21,823 bases of DNA, from positions 1 through 21,823 of the IMG/VR virus record IMGVR_UViG_3300007346_000295. One strand, written 5' to 3'. Shown here one piece after another: positions 8,846-17,583 of this stretch; the stretch's first letter is position 1; each line of letters begins with the position of its first letter. The notes under the pieces are model-generated. The model searched no databases, was not told where the DNA came from, and saw only the letters and a list, made by a program, of their open reading frames with translations. The stretch is from a virus. Position numbers and translations under genes: made by a program.

Positions 8846-8859
8846 CGTTATTTACCACT
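8846..8859 (-). promoter_or_regulatory. Recurring gene-boundary motif, copy 2
   Basis: The minus strand reads AGTGGTAAATAACG, which includes the TAA stop of the 581-residue gene and is followed at once by the AGG of the next RBS. A 14-base exact match occurs at 11645-11658 inside the beta-helix gene, and 11 of these bases recur at 614-624. A function as promoter, processing site or recombination junction is unproven. Confidence 0.3.
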
Positions 8860-10597
8860 CGCTTCTAACAAGTGATTTTTTACCTACGATTATTAAGTGT
8901 GCGCCGCCGTTAGCAAGTAAGTCTTCAGCGTTATGGTTATTTGTTTCGTTTGTGTAAGGCAAACCATACCAGCCCATAACTATATGAATAAATTTTTCCT
9001 GTCCTTTTGTACCTGATGATGTTGGTGCGTTACCTCTAGTACGAACATGATCTGTTCTATCGTTAGAGTTATAACCAACACCCCTGCCTACAAAAGTAGG
9101 AATACCGTTTCTAAAATAACCTTGACCTTCAGAGTTAGTTCCAGCGGCTTCATAGTTTAGTGGGATTTGAATAATTCTTGTTCTTGTTTCACCTACGTCT
9201 TGAAAACTAGTTTGTGTTAGTGGGTCTACTGCTTCATCAACTACGTTAGTGCTATTCCAGTTAGTTTCGTCCCAATAAGCGATAGACTCTGTGCCATACC
9301 AATCGCTGTTCCAGCCTGAACCCAAAAAGACTTCAAGTTGCATAGTACCTACACTTGTTAAAGGAGTAGATTTTCCTGCGCTATGTGATTGAATTGTGCG
9401 TCTTGGACCAAAACCATCTCTGCCTTCATAACACAAAAAGATGTGATGAATCTCAAAAGGTTCTGTAATAGGAATAACTCTGCGATCATAAACATATTGT
9501 AAAGGTTCTGCTGCTGGATCGCCGTTTGGAACAACTATTAAAGGACTAACAGTTCCTAGTGTGTATGGTGAAATAATCATATTTAAACCATCTTCTTCAT
9601 AAACATAATCGTTGTTAAAAAGTGGAACAGTAAAAGCATGATAAGCCTGAGCGTTTAGTTGTTCGTAAAAATCTGGCTTAGACCATGTAGAAGAAAAACC
9701 ACCACTCAATTTACGTTGTAGTTTTTTATCAAGCTCTTCTATGTTTGTTTGTAGTGGGTCTTCTTGGATTGTATCTCCAGGGTTTATTGTTCCTAAACTT
9801 ATAGGATCTTGAGAATCAGCACCCCCACCATAAAGAACTGGGTTATTTGCCATCCCTGTTGGGTCATCGTCTGTGTCTGCTTGTTCATCCCTAGTTCTAA
9901 TTGGAGTTGTAAACTTTAAAGAAATCTGTAGATTTTTTATACAAAGATTGCGCAAACCAGCCTCATCTGCGCTTGGTGTTTGTCCAATAAACTGAACTGA
10001 CATGCAATAAGCAGAATCAGATGTAAACTTTTGGTTGATGTTTTTAATAACGTAAGGGTTAGTTCCTTGATTAGCAACAGCAAAAGCAGTACCTGGAATT
10101 TCATAAGACGCTAATTCAGTTTCCCAAGTTTTAATTCCTGATTCTACTGATGATGGAGTTTTCTTAAAGATGTTTAATTTAATAGTAAATTTACCTGCAT
10201 CTCCTTCTGAAGTGCCTAATAGTTCTACACCACCAGCAGGTAGTAATCTAGATTGTTTTGGAAACCAGACAATAGGTTCATCTCCTTGATCCATAGAAAC
10301 AACAATTTGTCTAAGTGTATAAGGTAAAGAGTTTTCTGTTAGTTGAGTACTAAATATGTCTTGTGTAGCAGGAAGTATAAAAGGATAAGTCCATGCTTGT
10401 TCTTGTGTAGTAGTATCATCTGTCCAATTAATAGAATCAATCGACCACTCTAACTCAAAAGGAGTTTCATAAGATAAATTATCTTTGTCTAAAGTTCTAT
10501 TTCTTATAGAATTTTCTACGTTTTGATAAAAATCGTTTACAGGTTGTGCTTGTAATTTAGTTCCTTTTGTAAGTTTTTTGCGTGTAATCTTACTCAT
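8852..10597 (-). CDS. Probable tail fibre / appendage structural protein B
   Basis: This 581-residue beta-rich protein is likely a tail fibre or receptor-binding component. After a basic N-terminus (KITRKKLTKGTK) similar to that of the 320-residue neighbour, it has a Trp-rich region (WSIDSINWTDD, TWETELASYE). A low-complexity Asp/Pro/Gly segment follows (about residues 230-270) and may be a hinge. A second beta-rich half contains FEIHHIFLCYEGRDGFGPRR, LEVFLGSGWNSDWYG and FIHIVMGWYGLPYTNE, and the protein ends with LIIVGKKSLVRSEW. No lyase or hydrolase signature is visible. The ATG overlaps the previous stop by 8 bases with GGAGA upstream, so the two products are probably made in coupled amounts. 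Its own stop lies inside a short recurring motif (GAGTGGTAAATAACG), whose following GAGG forms the next gene's RBS. Confidence 0.6.
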   Translation of the reverse strand: MSKITRKKLTKGTKLQAQPVNDFYQNVENSIRNRTLDKDNLSYETPFELEWSIDSINWTDDTTTQEQAWTYPFILPATQDIFSTQLTENSLPYTLRQIVVSMDQGDEPIVWFPKQSRLLPAGGVELLGTSEGDAGKFTIKLNIFKKTPSSVESGIKTWETELASYEIPGTAFAVANQGTNPYVIKNINQKFTSDSAYCMSVQFIGQTPSADEAGLRNLCIKNLQISLKFTTPIRTRDEQADTDDDPTGMANNPVLYGGGADSQDPISLGTINPGDTIQEDPLQTNIEELDKKLQRKLSGGFSSTWSKPDFYEQLNAQAYHAFTVPLFNNDYVYEEDGLNMIISPYTLGTVSPLIVVPNGDPAAEPLQYVYDRRVIPITEPFEIHHIFLCYEGRDGFGPRRTIQSHSAGKSTPLTSVGTMQLEVFLGSGWNSDWYGTESIAYWDETNWNSTNVVDEAVDPLTQTSFQDVGETRTRIIQIPLNYEAAGTNSEGQGYFRNGIPTFVGRGVGYNSNDRTDHVRTRGNAPTSSGTKGQEKFIHIVMGWYGLPYTNETNNHNAEDLLANGGAHLIIVGKKSLVRSEW

Positions 10598-11552
10598 CTA
10601 TTTTCTCCAAAGGCTGGAAAGTAGAAACGTTTACAGTCCAGATGTTATTGGCTTGTGGATTTGTTGGATTGTCCGACCAAAGATTGTCATCGTATTCTCC
10701 AATAGCCTGCCCAGTAGCGTTAGGAAAATCATCTGCGTCTATATCGTTTGCACCAGGAAGTCCTACAACAAAACGAACTCTACTACCTGAAAATAAAGGA
10801 ATATTTAAGTTTTGTAACCTAAAAGCACACCCGTTAGTTCTATCAATTACGGCATCTGGACGCCAAGTAATATTTTGTCCATAAGTATAATTTGCTGGAA
10901 CTACACCCAGATTGTTAGACATAAGAAAAGTGCCTTCATCAAATCCCCACATGTGAACTTCGTTATTACGAATAAAAGTGTCGCCTGTGTTTAGTGGATT
11001 GTCTACAATAATCCAAATCATAACATGACGAAACCACTCTTCACTTGTTTCATCGTACCACTTATTATTAAAATAATAACCACCATCTATTTGGCTTGGT
11101 CTAGTATCATCTAAAGAAGAATCAAATAAACCCATAACAGTAAAATCGTTAATAATAGTTGGTTTATCAAAGTATTTTGTTGTTGTCCATAACCAACCCG
11201 TATCAAAACTTGTTAGTGATGGTGGATAAATAGGAAGTCCAGTATTAGGATCAGTTCTAGAACAAGACTTGATTCTAAAAGGATTATTTGGCGGTTCGTT
11301 ATCTAAATCGTTAGGCATGTAAGAACGAGCAACCCAAGCCCAAGGACCATAATAAATATCGTTATTTCCAATTGAATCTACTAAAGCAGGGGTATTAGCC
11401 CAGTAATAAGGTACTTCGACCCAAGCATCAATATCTTTAAACTTAAAAGAGTTAAAGCGATTTTGAACATCTTGTAAAGCACCTTCTATTCTATTGCCAT
11501 CAATAGTTGTTTGATTACTAAATTGGTGTTTTGTAATAGTTCTGTTGCTCAT
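10590..11552 (-). CDS. Probable tail fibre / appendage structural protein A
   Basis: This 320-residue protein is rich in aromatic, Asn and Asp residues with short beta-type segments (AWVEVPYYWANTP, GWLWTTTKYF, FRHVMIWIIVDNP, RVRFVVGLPGAND), the texture of phage receptor-binding proteins. No enzymatic motif was found. Its first 40 residues align by eye with the next gene's product: an ITK/R start, a conserved Thr, and a QDVQN versus QNVEN block. This suggests a shared virion-anchoring domain. The start follows the previous stop directly (TAGATG), with AGGAG 11 bases upstream. The 3' end overlaps the next start by 8 bases (ATGAGTAA). The exact appendage role is inferred from position after the nozzle gene. 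Confidence 0.6.
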   Translation of the reverse strand: MSNRTITKHQFSNQTTIDGNRIEGALQDVQNRFNSFKFKDIDAWVEVPYYWANTPALVDSIGNNDIYYGPWAWVARSYMPNDLDNEPPNNPFRIKSCSRTDPNTGLPIYPPSLTSFDTGWLWTTTKYFDKPTIINDFTVMGLFDSSLDDTRPSQIDGGYYFNNKWYDETSEEWFRHVMIWIIVDNPLNTGDTFIRNNEVHMWGFDEGTFLMSNNLGVVPANYTYGQNITWRPDAVIDRTNGCAFRLQNLNIPLFSGSRVRFVVGLPGANDIDADDFPNATGQAIGEYDDNLWSDNPTNPQANNIWTVNVSTFQPLEKIDE

Positions 11553-12182
11553 CTATGTAATCACTCCTGTTGATGGGACACCAAGTGCTAAACCAGTTTG
11601 ATTTATTGATAAATAAAACTCCATCGCTCCTGCGGCAGTACCTACGTTATTTACCACTTGGAAAGCTCCTGAAGGGGCGTCTTCACGAAAGATGCAGTTG
11701 GTTACGATTCCCAAGTTTTCGCCCAATACAGACGTTTCTAGAGCGATGTAGCAGGCGTTTGTTGCTGGTATACCAACCTTCTCTTTATCCTTTACATCAA
11801 ATCTTTTAAAAACACAATTGTGAAATATTGCTCTGCCACCTTCTTTTATTTTTACTAGAAAGTCTGTGTTTTGTTTTGTATGCTCAAAATAACAACCTGT
11901 AAAAATAGCAGAAGCTCCGTTGTCAATAATTACTGGAGCAGTAAATCTTGCTCCCGGTTGTCCCATAATAACTGTTTGTTTTTTAGTTGATGTAATACCT
12001 TTATGGTCTCCTTCTTCTAGATACATAAAGTTTTCTGATTCTTGAGTTTCTGTTGGTGCTGTACCATCTCTAAAAAAATTAGTTCCTCTGCTTTTTACTA
12101 CATCGTCCATAAGAAAACGATCTATTCTTTGTTTAAGTGATAGTTCTCTTTCTTCAAGGAGTTTAGTGTTTTTATCTGCCAC
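11553..12182 (-). CDS. Short beta-helix tail appendage protein (GTG start)
   Basis: This 209-residue protein has a charged helical N-terminus (LEERELSLKQRIDRFLMDD) followed by rungs typical of right-handed parallel beta-helices: AIFTGCYFEHT (about residues 90-100), AIFHNCVFKRF (about 117-127) and GIVTNCIFRED (about 156-166). Each has the stacked N/G-C-hydrophobic-F pattern. Such folds are used in tailspikes and needle-like phage proteins. No catalytic residues of a polysaccharide lyase or hydrolase can be assigned, and the length allows only a few turns. The start is GTG at 12180-12182, supported by GGGAG eight bases upstream (plus-strand 12191-12195); it overlaps the nozzle gene by 11 bases. 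Its stop touches the next ATG (TAGATG). A tail appendage or spike subunit is the likely role. Confidence 0.66.
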   Translation of the reverse strand: MADKNTKLLEERELSLKQRIDRFLMDDVVKSRGTNFFRDGTAPTETQESENFMYLEEGDHKGITSTKKQTVIMGQPGARFTAPVIIDNGASAIFTGCYFEHTKQNTDFLVKIKEGGRAIFHNCVFKRFDVKDKEKVGIPATNACYIALETSVLGENLGIVTNCIFREDAPSGAFQVVNNVGTAAGAMEFYLSINQTGLALGVPSTGVIT

Positions 12183-14916
12183 GTCTGCGTCTCCCTGCTA
12201 CAGCCTGAAGGACTACTTTGATGTTTCTAATATTTATTTTAGATGATTTATCTAACAAGAAACCAAAGAAGGTGTAGTTGACTGACTCACCTCTAACAGA
12301 ATCTGATGTAGCAATAGTATCTATTTCTTCTGTGTCTACAAGATAATTGCCATCTGCTGCGTTAGTATTGTCGCCATAAAGAGCACTATTGCCAAATAAT
12401 CTGTCTTCTAATCCAGCAGGTTTAAATCTAGTTCTAATAGAATTTTTATTTGTAACTTCTACTAACGCTGCTCTATCTATATTTGTATCTGTTACATCAA
12501 CAATCTGTGTAACATAATCTTTGTAATCAGAACCAGCAACAGTATTCCAAGGTCCGTATAGCCAAGTTTTGATTGGTTGACCTACACCACGACTATTGAT
12601 TAGTGAATAAGAGCCTCTTGCTTTTATTTGTCCTGCGTTTTCAATACCAACTTGATCTGATTTATAAATCCAATCTACACCAGTAACTCTAGTGCTATCA
12701 TCTTCTAAATAATAATAACCTGGATTCCATAAGTAAAATTTTTGTATTGTTTCGTTTGTTCCTGGTGCAACATCACCATAAACATAAGTAGCAGTATTAA
12801 CAGAAGTAATTATATTAGATTGTGCGTTTCCTGAACCAGTTCTACCAATTTTTTTAAACGGAATCCAAATAATAGGATTTTTATTATAACGATTTAAAGA
12901 AGAGTACGGATAAGACGTATCACCGGCTGTAAAAGGAATACTAGCGTTATAACTGATAGTAATAAGACCAGCCGTGTCTGAAACTTGCGATGTTGGTAAA
13001 GCAAGTCCTGGTGAATATCCGCTATAGTTGACGGCTCGTTCGGTTGGCAACATGAAGACAATCGAGTTATCTGGTGCTCCTGCCCAAGGAACAGTTTCGT
13101 ATTTTGTTGTGTCATAACTAAACTCCAATTCATAAGACAAAATTTGATGATGTCCATCTGTATTTGCTGAAAAGTAAATAGGCAAATACCAAAGATCATC
13201 TTCTTCAGAGTAAATAGTATTTTGTGTTCCGTCTGCTGATAGTTTATTACCCCATCTTTCTAGTGGATCAAACCAAACATCTAAATCAGAAGTGACTCCC
13301 TCTTCTTTATAAAAACCTATTTGTCTTCTTCCTTCATCAAAATCTCTTGTTGAACCATCAAGAGCACCACCTTTACCCCACTCAAATAATCTAAAGGAAC
13401 GTGATTTACCTATATCAAATTGACCACTTCCTCTTCCAACTTGTATTTGCTTATCTATTGCACCACCTACTGCAAAAGTTTTTGTTTGTGTAGAGGTAAT
13501 CCAAGGTTCTGAAATATTAGCAGAACCGTTTACTATGTATTCACCACCTTCATAAGCAACAATAGATGTAAAAGACCAAAGATACCAACCACTTTTAAAT
13601 ATCCAAGCGATGTTTAGTTTTGGTACAACAAAAATAAGTTGCTCATAAACTTCATCAAAACTTAGATGGACGCCATCAGTATAATCTCTAAAACGGTACA
13701 CAAAGTCGGGGCTAGTTTCATCTGTTCCCACGAAACCTGTTGCTGTGAAGTAGTGTATAAAAGGGTTGAGGGTACTATCTGTAAAGAATTGTTTGATTGG
13801 TGCGGAAAGTTCTTCAGCGGAAAAGCCTGTTCCAGTAGAATAAAGTCCGTTGCCATCAACCCAAAAGATTCTATTAGCACGAAACAAAACAGCGTTTGGA
13901 CCTAAACATCCAATTTCGCTGTGTACCTCCACTATTCTACCGCTTGATAAAAGCGCACCTTGTGATGGTTGATAAACAAAAGTTTGATCTTCTGACCAAA
14001 TAATAACCATCTCGTTAAAGGTTTTGATTGCTGTAATCTCACCTCTCATCTCATGAACGGTAAAACTGTTGTCGCCTATGATTGCGTTTGGTACACCAAT
14101 ATCTGAAAAGTAAATTGTTCTGCCACTAGCATAAACTAATCTACCATCGTTAGCATCAATATCTACAACGTTTTTTAGTTCGTCGTCTGTTATGTAAGCA
14201 TAGAAATCACTAAACTGTCCGTTTTTAAAACTAACTGGTGTAATAAGTGATGACTCACCATATTGGTTTGTTAGTGCAGCCCAGTTATGGTTTCTATTAT
14301 TTACGTTGTTGATTCTTTTATCTCTGTTTTTAATAAACGATGCAGGGTTATAAACAAACACACCTGCTTCTGGAGAACCAAAATAAACTTTATTTAGATA
14401 CTCAACAAAATAAAAATCTAAATCATCGGCGGTTTTTACTCCGTTATAATTCAATAGTGGTGGTCTTGCTTCTAGAAAACCTTTGTAAAAGTTTGTATCT
14501 TGGTTTTCTTTGTTTTGTTCTGAGGTATGATTGTAAAGAACTTCCTGCCAAAAGTTGTCAGTTGTTACGTCATAAATATTTACACAATAATAATCAACAT
14601 AATCTGTATCACCAGATGCTTTGTATGCTGTCCATCCTCTTGCTAAGAATACAGATATAATTTGATCGTGTCCAAAAGAAGTTGTAAAACTAAAAGAACC
14701 TAGATGTTTGCGTAAACCAAATTCGTTGTTATTTACAATATCTACATCTCTTGCTGTTAGTGGTGCGTTAAACTCCATAAGAGTACCAAACCCATCACGG
14801 GTCTCGTAAAGACCACGACTTTTATAAAGGTTCTGAATAAATACTTGATTATTGTAGGGATCTTGTAATTGCATCCCCTCTTTAATAATATCTATTTCTT
14901 CTCTTGGTGCTGCCAT
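12172..14916 (-). CDS. Tail nozzle / tail tube protein, beta-propeller-like
   Basis: This 914-residue protein is probably the hexameric nozzle of the short tail (T7 gp12 or P22 gp10 type). The central region shows repeated beta-blade signatures: GRLVYASGRTIYFSDIG (near residue 255), MVIIWSEDQTFVYQ (near 305) and RANRIFWVDGNGLYSTG (near 345). Later blades include YEQLIFVVPKLNIAWIFKSG and GWYLWSFTSIVAYEGGEYIV. This spacing is characteristic of the propeller in nozzle proteins. The N-terminus starts with a short helix-like stretch (EEIDIIKEGMQLQDPYNN). The C-terminus ends in a basic tail (AGRRRRGR). The ATG lies three bases after the adaptor stop, with AGGAU upstream overlapping that stop. The last 11 bases overlap the next gene, which begins with GTG. 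It is longer than T7 gp12, so extra domains are likely in the C-terminal third. Confidence 0.78.
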   Translation of the reverse strand: MAAPREEIDIIKEGMQLQDPYNNQVFIQNLYKSRGLYETRDGFGTLMEFNAPLTARDVDIVNNNEFGLRKHLGSFSFTTSFGHDQIISVFLARGWTAYKASGDTDYVDYYCVNIYDVTTDNFWQEVLYNHTSEQNKENQDTNFYKGFLEARPPLLNYNGVKTADDLDFYFVEYLNKVYFGSPEAGVFVYNPASFIKNRDKRINNVNNRNHNWAALTNQYGESSLITPVSFKNGQFSDFYAYITDDELKNVVDIDANDGRLVYASGRTIYFSDIGVPNAIIGDNSFTVHEMRGEITAIKTFNEMVIIWSEDQTFVYQPSQGALLSSGRIVEVHSEIGCLGPNAVLFRANRIFWVDGNGLYSTGTGFSAEELSAPIKQFFTDSTLNPFIHYFTATGFVGTDETSPDFVYRFRDYTDGVHLSFDEVYEQLIFVVPKLNIAWIFKSGWYLWSFTSIVAYEGGEYIVNGSANISEPWITSTQTKTFAVGGAIDKQIQVGRGSGQFDIGKSRSFRLFEWGKGGALDGSTRDFDEGRRQIGFYKEEGVTSDLDVWFDPLERWGNKLSADGTQNTIYSEEDDLWYLPIYFSANTDGHHQILSYELEFSYDTTKYETVPWAGAPDNSIVFMLPTERAVNYSGYSPGLALPTSQVSDTAGLITISYNASIPFTAGDTSYPYSSLNRYNKNPIIWIPFKKIGRTGSGNAQSNIITSVNTATYVYGDVAPGTNETIQKFYLWNPGYYYLEDDSTRVTGVDWIYKSDQVGIENAGQIKARGSYSLINSRGVGQPIKTWLYGPWNTVAGSDYKDYVTQIVDVTDTNIDRAALVEVTNKNSIRTRFKPAGLEDRLFGNSALYGDNTNAADGNYLVDTEEIDTIATSDSVRGESVNYTFFGFLLDKSSKINIRNIKVVLQAVAGRRRRGR
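12191..12195 (-). promoter_or_regulatory. Ribosome binding site fixing a GTG start
   Basis: The minus strand reads GGGAG eight bases before GTG at 12180-12182. It lies inside the last codons of the nozzle gene and is the reason for choosing the non-ATG start of the beta-helix gene. Confidence 0.6.
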
Positions 14917-14919
14917 AGT

Positions 14920-15609
14920 TTAGTATCCTAAGAACGTCAACTCATCGGAGCCAACAACGTTATTGCTGCCACCCCAGTTTCTACCTGCCATCAAGTAAGA
15001 ATCTAGTTCTTGTAATCTAGTTTGAAGTTGGTTCATCAAAATAGGATTAGCAGCAAAGTCTTTAATCTGATAGTGTTTACAAGCAATAAGAGCAAGTAGA
15101 TCTCCAAAGAAAGAAGCAACTTCATCTAAAAAAATACCAGCACCAGTAGCAGTATTACCAATAGTAAAAGGATTTTCTAAGAAACCAACATACTCAACTA
15201 AGATATTGTCTGCTTGTTCTGAAAAAAGTAATTTAGTTCCACGAAGCATATAGCGGTTTACATCGTTTCTCATCTCTGGTAGTGAGTTAGAAGGTTGGAG
15301 ATAATAACGAACATCACCGTTTGTTTCACAACGAGATACACGCATCAATCGATAAAGGCGTTCAGCATCTAAGTTAGATCCCATAATCTTATTACCTAAA
15401 ACCGTTGTTGCCAAATCAAGTTCATCATCGTTAATATTGATGTAAACCTGCGACTGAGCATACAAGTTTGAATCTGACTCACTAATTCTGTAAGCAAGTT
15501 CTCTGTAGGCAAGGTTAAGGAAGCTGACCTTTGTTGCATCATCCATAAAAGTTTGATCTGCATCATCAACATACTGAATAAATAATTGTGAAATTGCATC
15601 TGTTAACAT
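14920..15609 (-). CDS. Putative head-tail adaptor (connector) protein
   Basis: This 229-residue protein sits between portal and nozzle genes, exactly where the ring protein joining them (T7 gp11 or P22 gp4 equivalent) is encoded. It is predicted to be helix-rich: the N-terminus has VSFLNLAYRELAYRISES, and the C-terminal half has FGDLLALIACKHYQIKDF and LQTRLQELDSYL, the helical bundle pattern of adaptors. It carries a beta-like central segment around residues 95-145 (VRYYLQPSN, KLLFSEQADNILVEYVGF). The start has CGGAGUAA overlapping the portal stop, indicating coupled translation. No enzymatic motif is visible. The call rests mainly on order, size and helical pattern. Confidence 0.66.
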   Translation of the reverse strand: MLTDAISQLFIQYVDDADQTFMDDATKVSFLNLAYRELAYRISESDSNLYAQSQVYININDDELDLATTVLGNKIMGSNLDAERLYRLMRVSRCETNGDVRYYLQPSNSLPEMRNDVNRYMLRGTKLLFSEQADNILVEYVGFLENPFTIGNTATGAGIFLDEVASFFGDLLALIACKHYQIKDFAANPILMNQLQTRLQELDSYLMAGRNWGGSNNVVGSDELTFLGY

Positions 15610-15613
15610 AGTG

Positions 15614-17578
15614 TTACTCCGTAGCCCTTCTGTTTATTACCGCTAGGTCGTTGCCTTGAGGTTGTTGTCTAATCTGACCACGTTGAGTAAGCATAGCGTT
15701 AGCCATCATAGCATCTTCAGCAGCACCTTCTAGCTGTTGTTCTGCTGCTTGTGGCGACTGAGTTACTAGTTGTCCTAGTAGATCTTCTTCTTCGCTTGGT
15801 TTGACATGCTCTGGGAATACTCTGTATTTAACTCTGTTTTCCTCTGCGTCGTCTTCTGCTGGTGGTCTCCAAGTAGCAAGAGCAATTAGAATATCACGCA
15901 TGTAATCTTGTACTGGTTGGATTAGTTCATAATAATCTGGTGTCTTCATAAAGTCACCAAAGATTTGCTTGAACTTTTCAATATCGTCAGTAGCAAAGAT
16001 TTCAATCTGTGCGCCTGCTTTAACAGCATCAAGCATATCCTGAACGTGATTACGAGACTGAATTTCTTCAAGAACCATAGCGTTACCTGTTTTAAAGGAT
16101 AGTTCACGCATCGCCATGTTTTTATCAATAAGACCAAGTTCAAGTAGATTAAGTACCTTAGCATCTCTATCTTGTGATTCATCACGGAATAGTGAGCCAG
16201 ACTCAATAAATACTTCTGGTTTATCAACAATATTTGTTTGTGATAAAGTACGCCAAATCATCTTGCCTGTAGAATCCATCATGCGCATAAAGCGTTCTTC
16301 TGTGTAATAAACTTTCATCATCATAAGAACACACTCAGACATGTGTTTGACTGCTTCTTCGATGTTTTCCTGTGTCATAACTAACTGACTAACATCTTGG
16401 TTTGCTAGTGCTTCAATTGCTTTACCTGATGTTACACCAACAGCACGTTTACCAAGTGTAGTTGAGTGAACACCAGCAACATCAAGCATCTCGCTTTGTA
16501 GTTTAGCAACGTGATCTAAAACATAAGAAGGCATACCTACCATCTGTATTTGTTTTGGTTCACCGCCAGCAGCGTTGTAATAAATTTTTTCACCAGGAGT
16601 TCCACGAATAGCAGAACCGTTTACGCCAGATGTTTTTGGAATCAACCACTTTGGGTTAGACATAAGTTCAACGTTCTGAACGATTTGATTTCTAACTTTG
16701 TTGTAAAGGTTTTGTAGATCAAGGATATTCGCAATCATACCTGTACCCCATAGTTTATCAGGTAGGTTTGTGTAGCGAATAAATTGAACTGGAATTCTTT
16801 TTATGGGTGAGTTGCCTTTAAATAACCACTTGTCGCCCATAACGACACCATATTTTCCGTCTCTAAAATACACATCAAATATTTCCACACGGGGGTAGTA
16901 ATAGGATTCACCTTCGTATGATTGGGTATGTGGAAAGGTATTATCTTCGGATTGGTCAGAGGACAAACTCTCTGCGTTTTTAATATCTTCAGCATGTTGT
17001 GGGTAAGCCTTTTCTAAGTCTGCTTTGCGTACAATTTTACGGCAAGCAATAAAGTATGATTCATCTGGGTGAGAGCAACCTGCTTCAAAAAATAAATCAT
17101 AAGGGGAAATTGTTGTTAGTTTTATACAATCATCTTCAGAATCGTAAAACTCTTTTAGTCCTACGTTGCCACAAGACACTAACCACTCAATTGCTTTGGT
17201 TAGTTCCCTCTTAACTTCTTGGCTGTGATAAAAGTATTTCAGTGCTTCTTCTGAAGACTTTGCTTTGATAATATCTTCGTTAGATGGAGAAGCAGGCATA
17301 ACAGAGATGCCTGGATAGTTAGTTGCTAATCGTGATACAACAGCACGATACATATTAAGAATAAGATTAACAATAAGTTGCTGTCTTCCGGGCTGAAAAC
17401 GAAGAGTTACATATTGTTGTAGTGATTTATCATAACGCACGTTTTGCTGTCCGTTAAGATACATAAGAGATAAATCCCATGCTCTAGTCTGTGAAAGTTT
17501 GGCGTTTTTAGCACCTTCAAGCATAGACTTAATAGCGGTTGGGAATCCATCCTGTTCAACGCCGTTAGAATAATTCAT
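15614..17578 (-). CDS. Portal protein
   Basis: At 654 residues this has the size and motif pattern of the dodecameric portal at the unique head vertex, through which terminase pumps DNA and to which the tail attaches. The N-terminal part contains RAWDLSLMYLNGQQNVRY and RQQLIVNLILNMYRAVVSRL, as in portals of podoviruses. Then come ISPYDLFFEAGCSHPDES (about residues 160-178) and the clip/stem region with NPKWLIPKTSGV. VTSGKAIEALANQDVSQL (about residues 380-397) is typical of the portal crown-side helical segment. The C-terminal tail (from about residue 580) is Gln/Glu-rich and probably disordered or barrel-forming. The ATG follows the previous stop by five bases, with GGGAG upstream. The adaptor gene starts four bases after the stop. 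The function is secure; its location downstream of the capsid gene is unusual. Confidence 0.88.
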   Translation of the reverse strand: MNYSNGVEQDGFPTAIKSMLEGAKNAKLSQTRAWDLSLMYLNGQQNVRYDKSLQQYVTLRFQPGRQQLIVNLILNMYRAVVSRLATNYPGISVMPASPSNEDIIKAKSSEEALKYFYHSQEVKRELTKAIEWLVSCGNVGLKEFYDSEDDCIKLTTISPYDLFFEAGCSHPDESYFIACRKIVRKADLEKAYPQHAEDIKNAESLSSDQSEDNTFPHTQSYEGESYYYPRVEIFDVYFRDGKYGVVMGDKWLFKGNSPIKRIPVQFIRYTNLPDKLWGTGMIANILDLQNLYNKVRNQIVQNVELMSNPKWLIPKTSGVNGSAIRGTPGEKIYYNAAGGEPKQIQMVGMPSYVLDHVAKLQSEMLDVAGVHSTTLGKRAVGVTSGKAIEALANQDVSQLVMTQENIEEAVKHMSECVLMMMKVYYTEERFMRMMDSTGKMIWRTLSQTNIVDKPEVFIESGSLFRDESQDRDAKVLNLLELGLIDKNMAMRELSFKTGNAMVLEEIQSRNHVQDMLDAVKAGAQIEIFATDDIEKFKQIFGDFMKTPDYYELIQPVQDYMRDILIALATWRPPAEDDAEENRVKYRVFPEHVKPSEEEDLLGQLVTQSPQAAEQQLEGAAEDAMMANAMLTQRGQIRQQPQGNDLAVINRRATE

Positions 17579-17583
17579 CTACT

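Noticed and set aside
12894-13199. Same-strand 101-residue open frame inside the nozzle gene
   Set aside because: Out-of-frame reading of a well supported propeller-like protein; no start signal of its own.
14340-14660. Plus-strand 106-residue open frame antisense to the nozzle gene
   Set aside because: Leu/Asn/Gln-rich low-complexity product in the complement of a secure gene.
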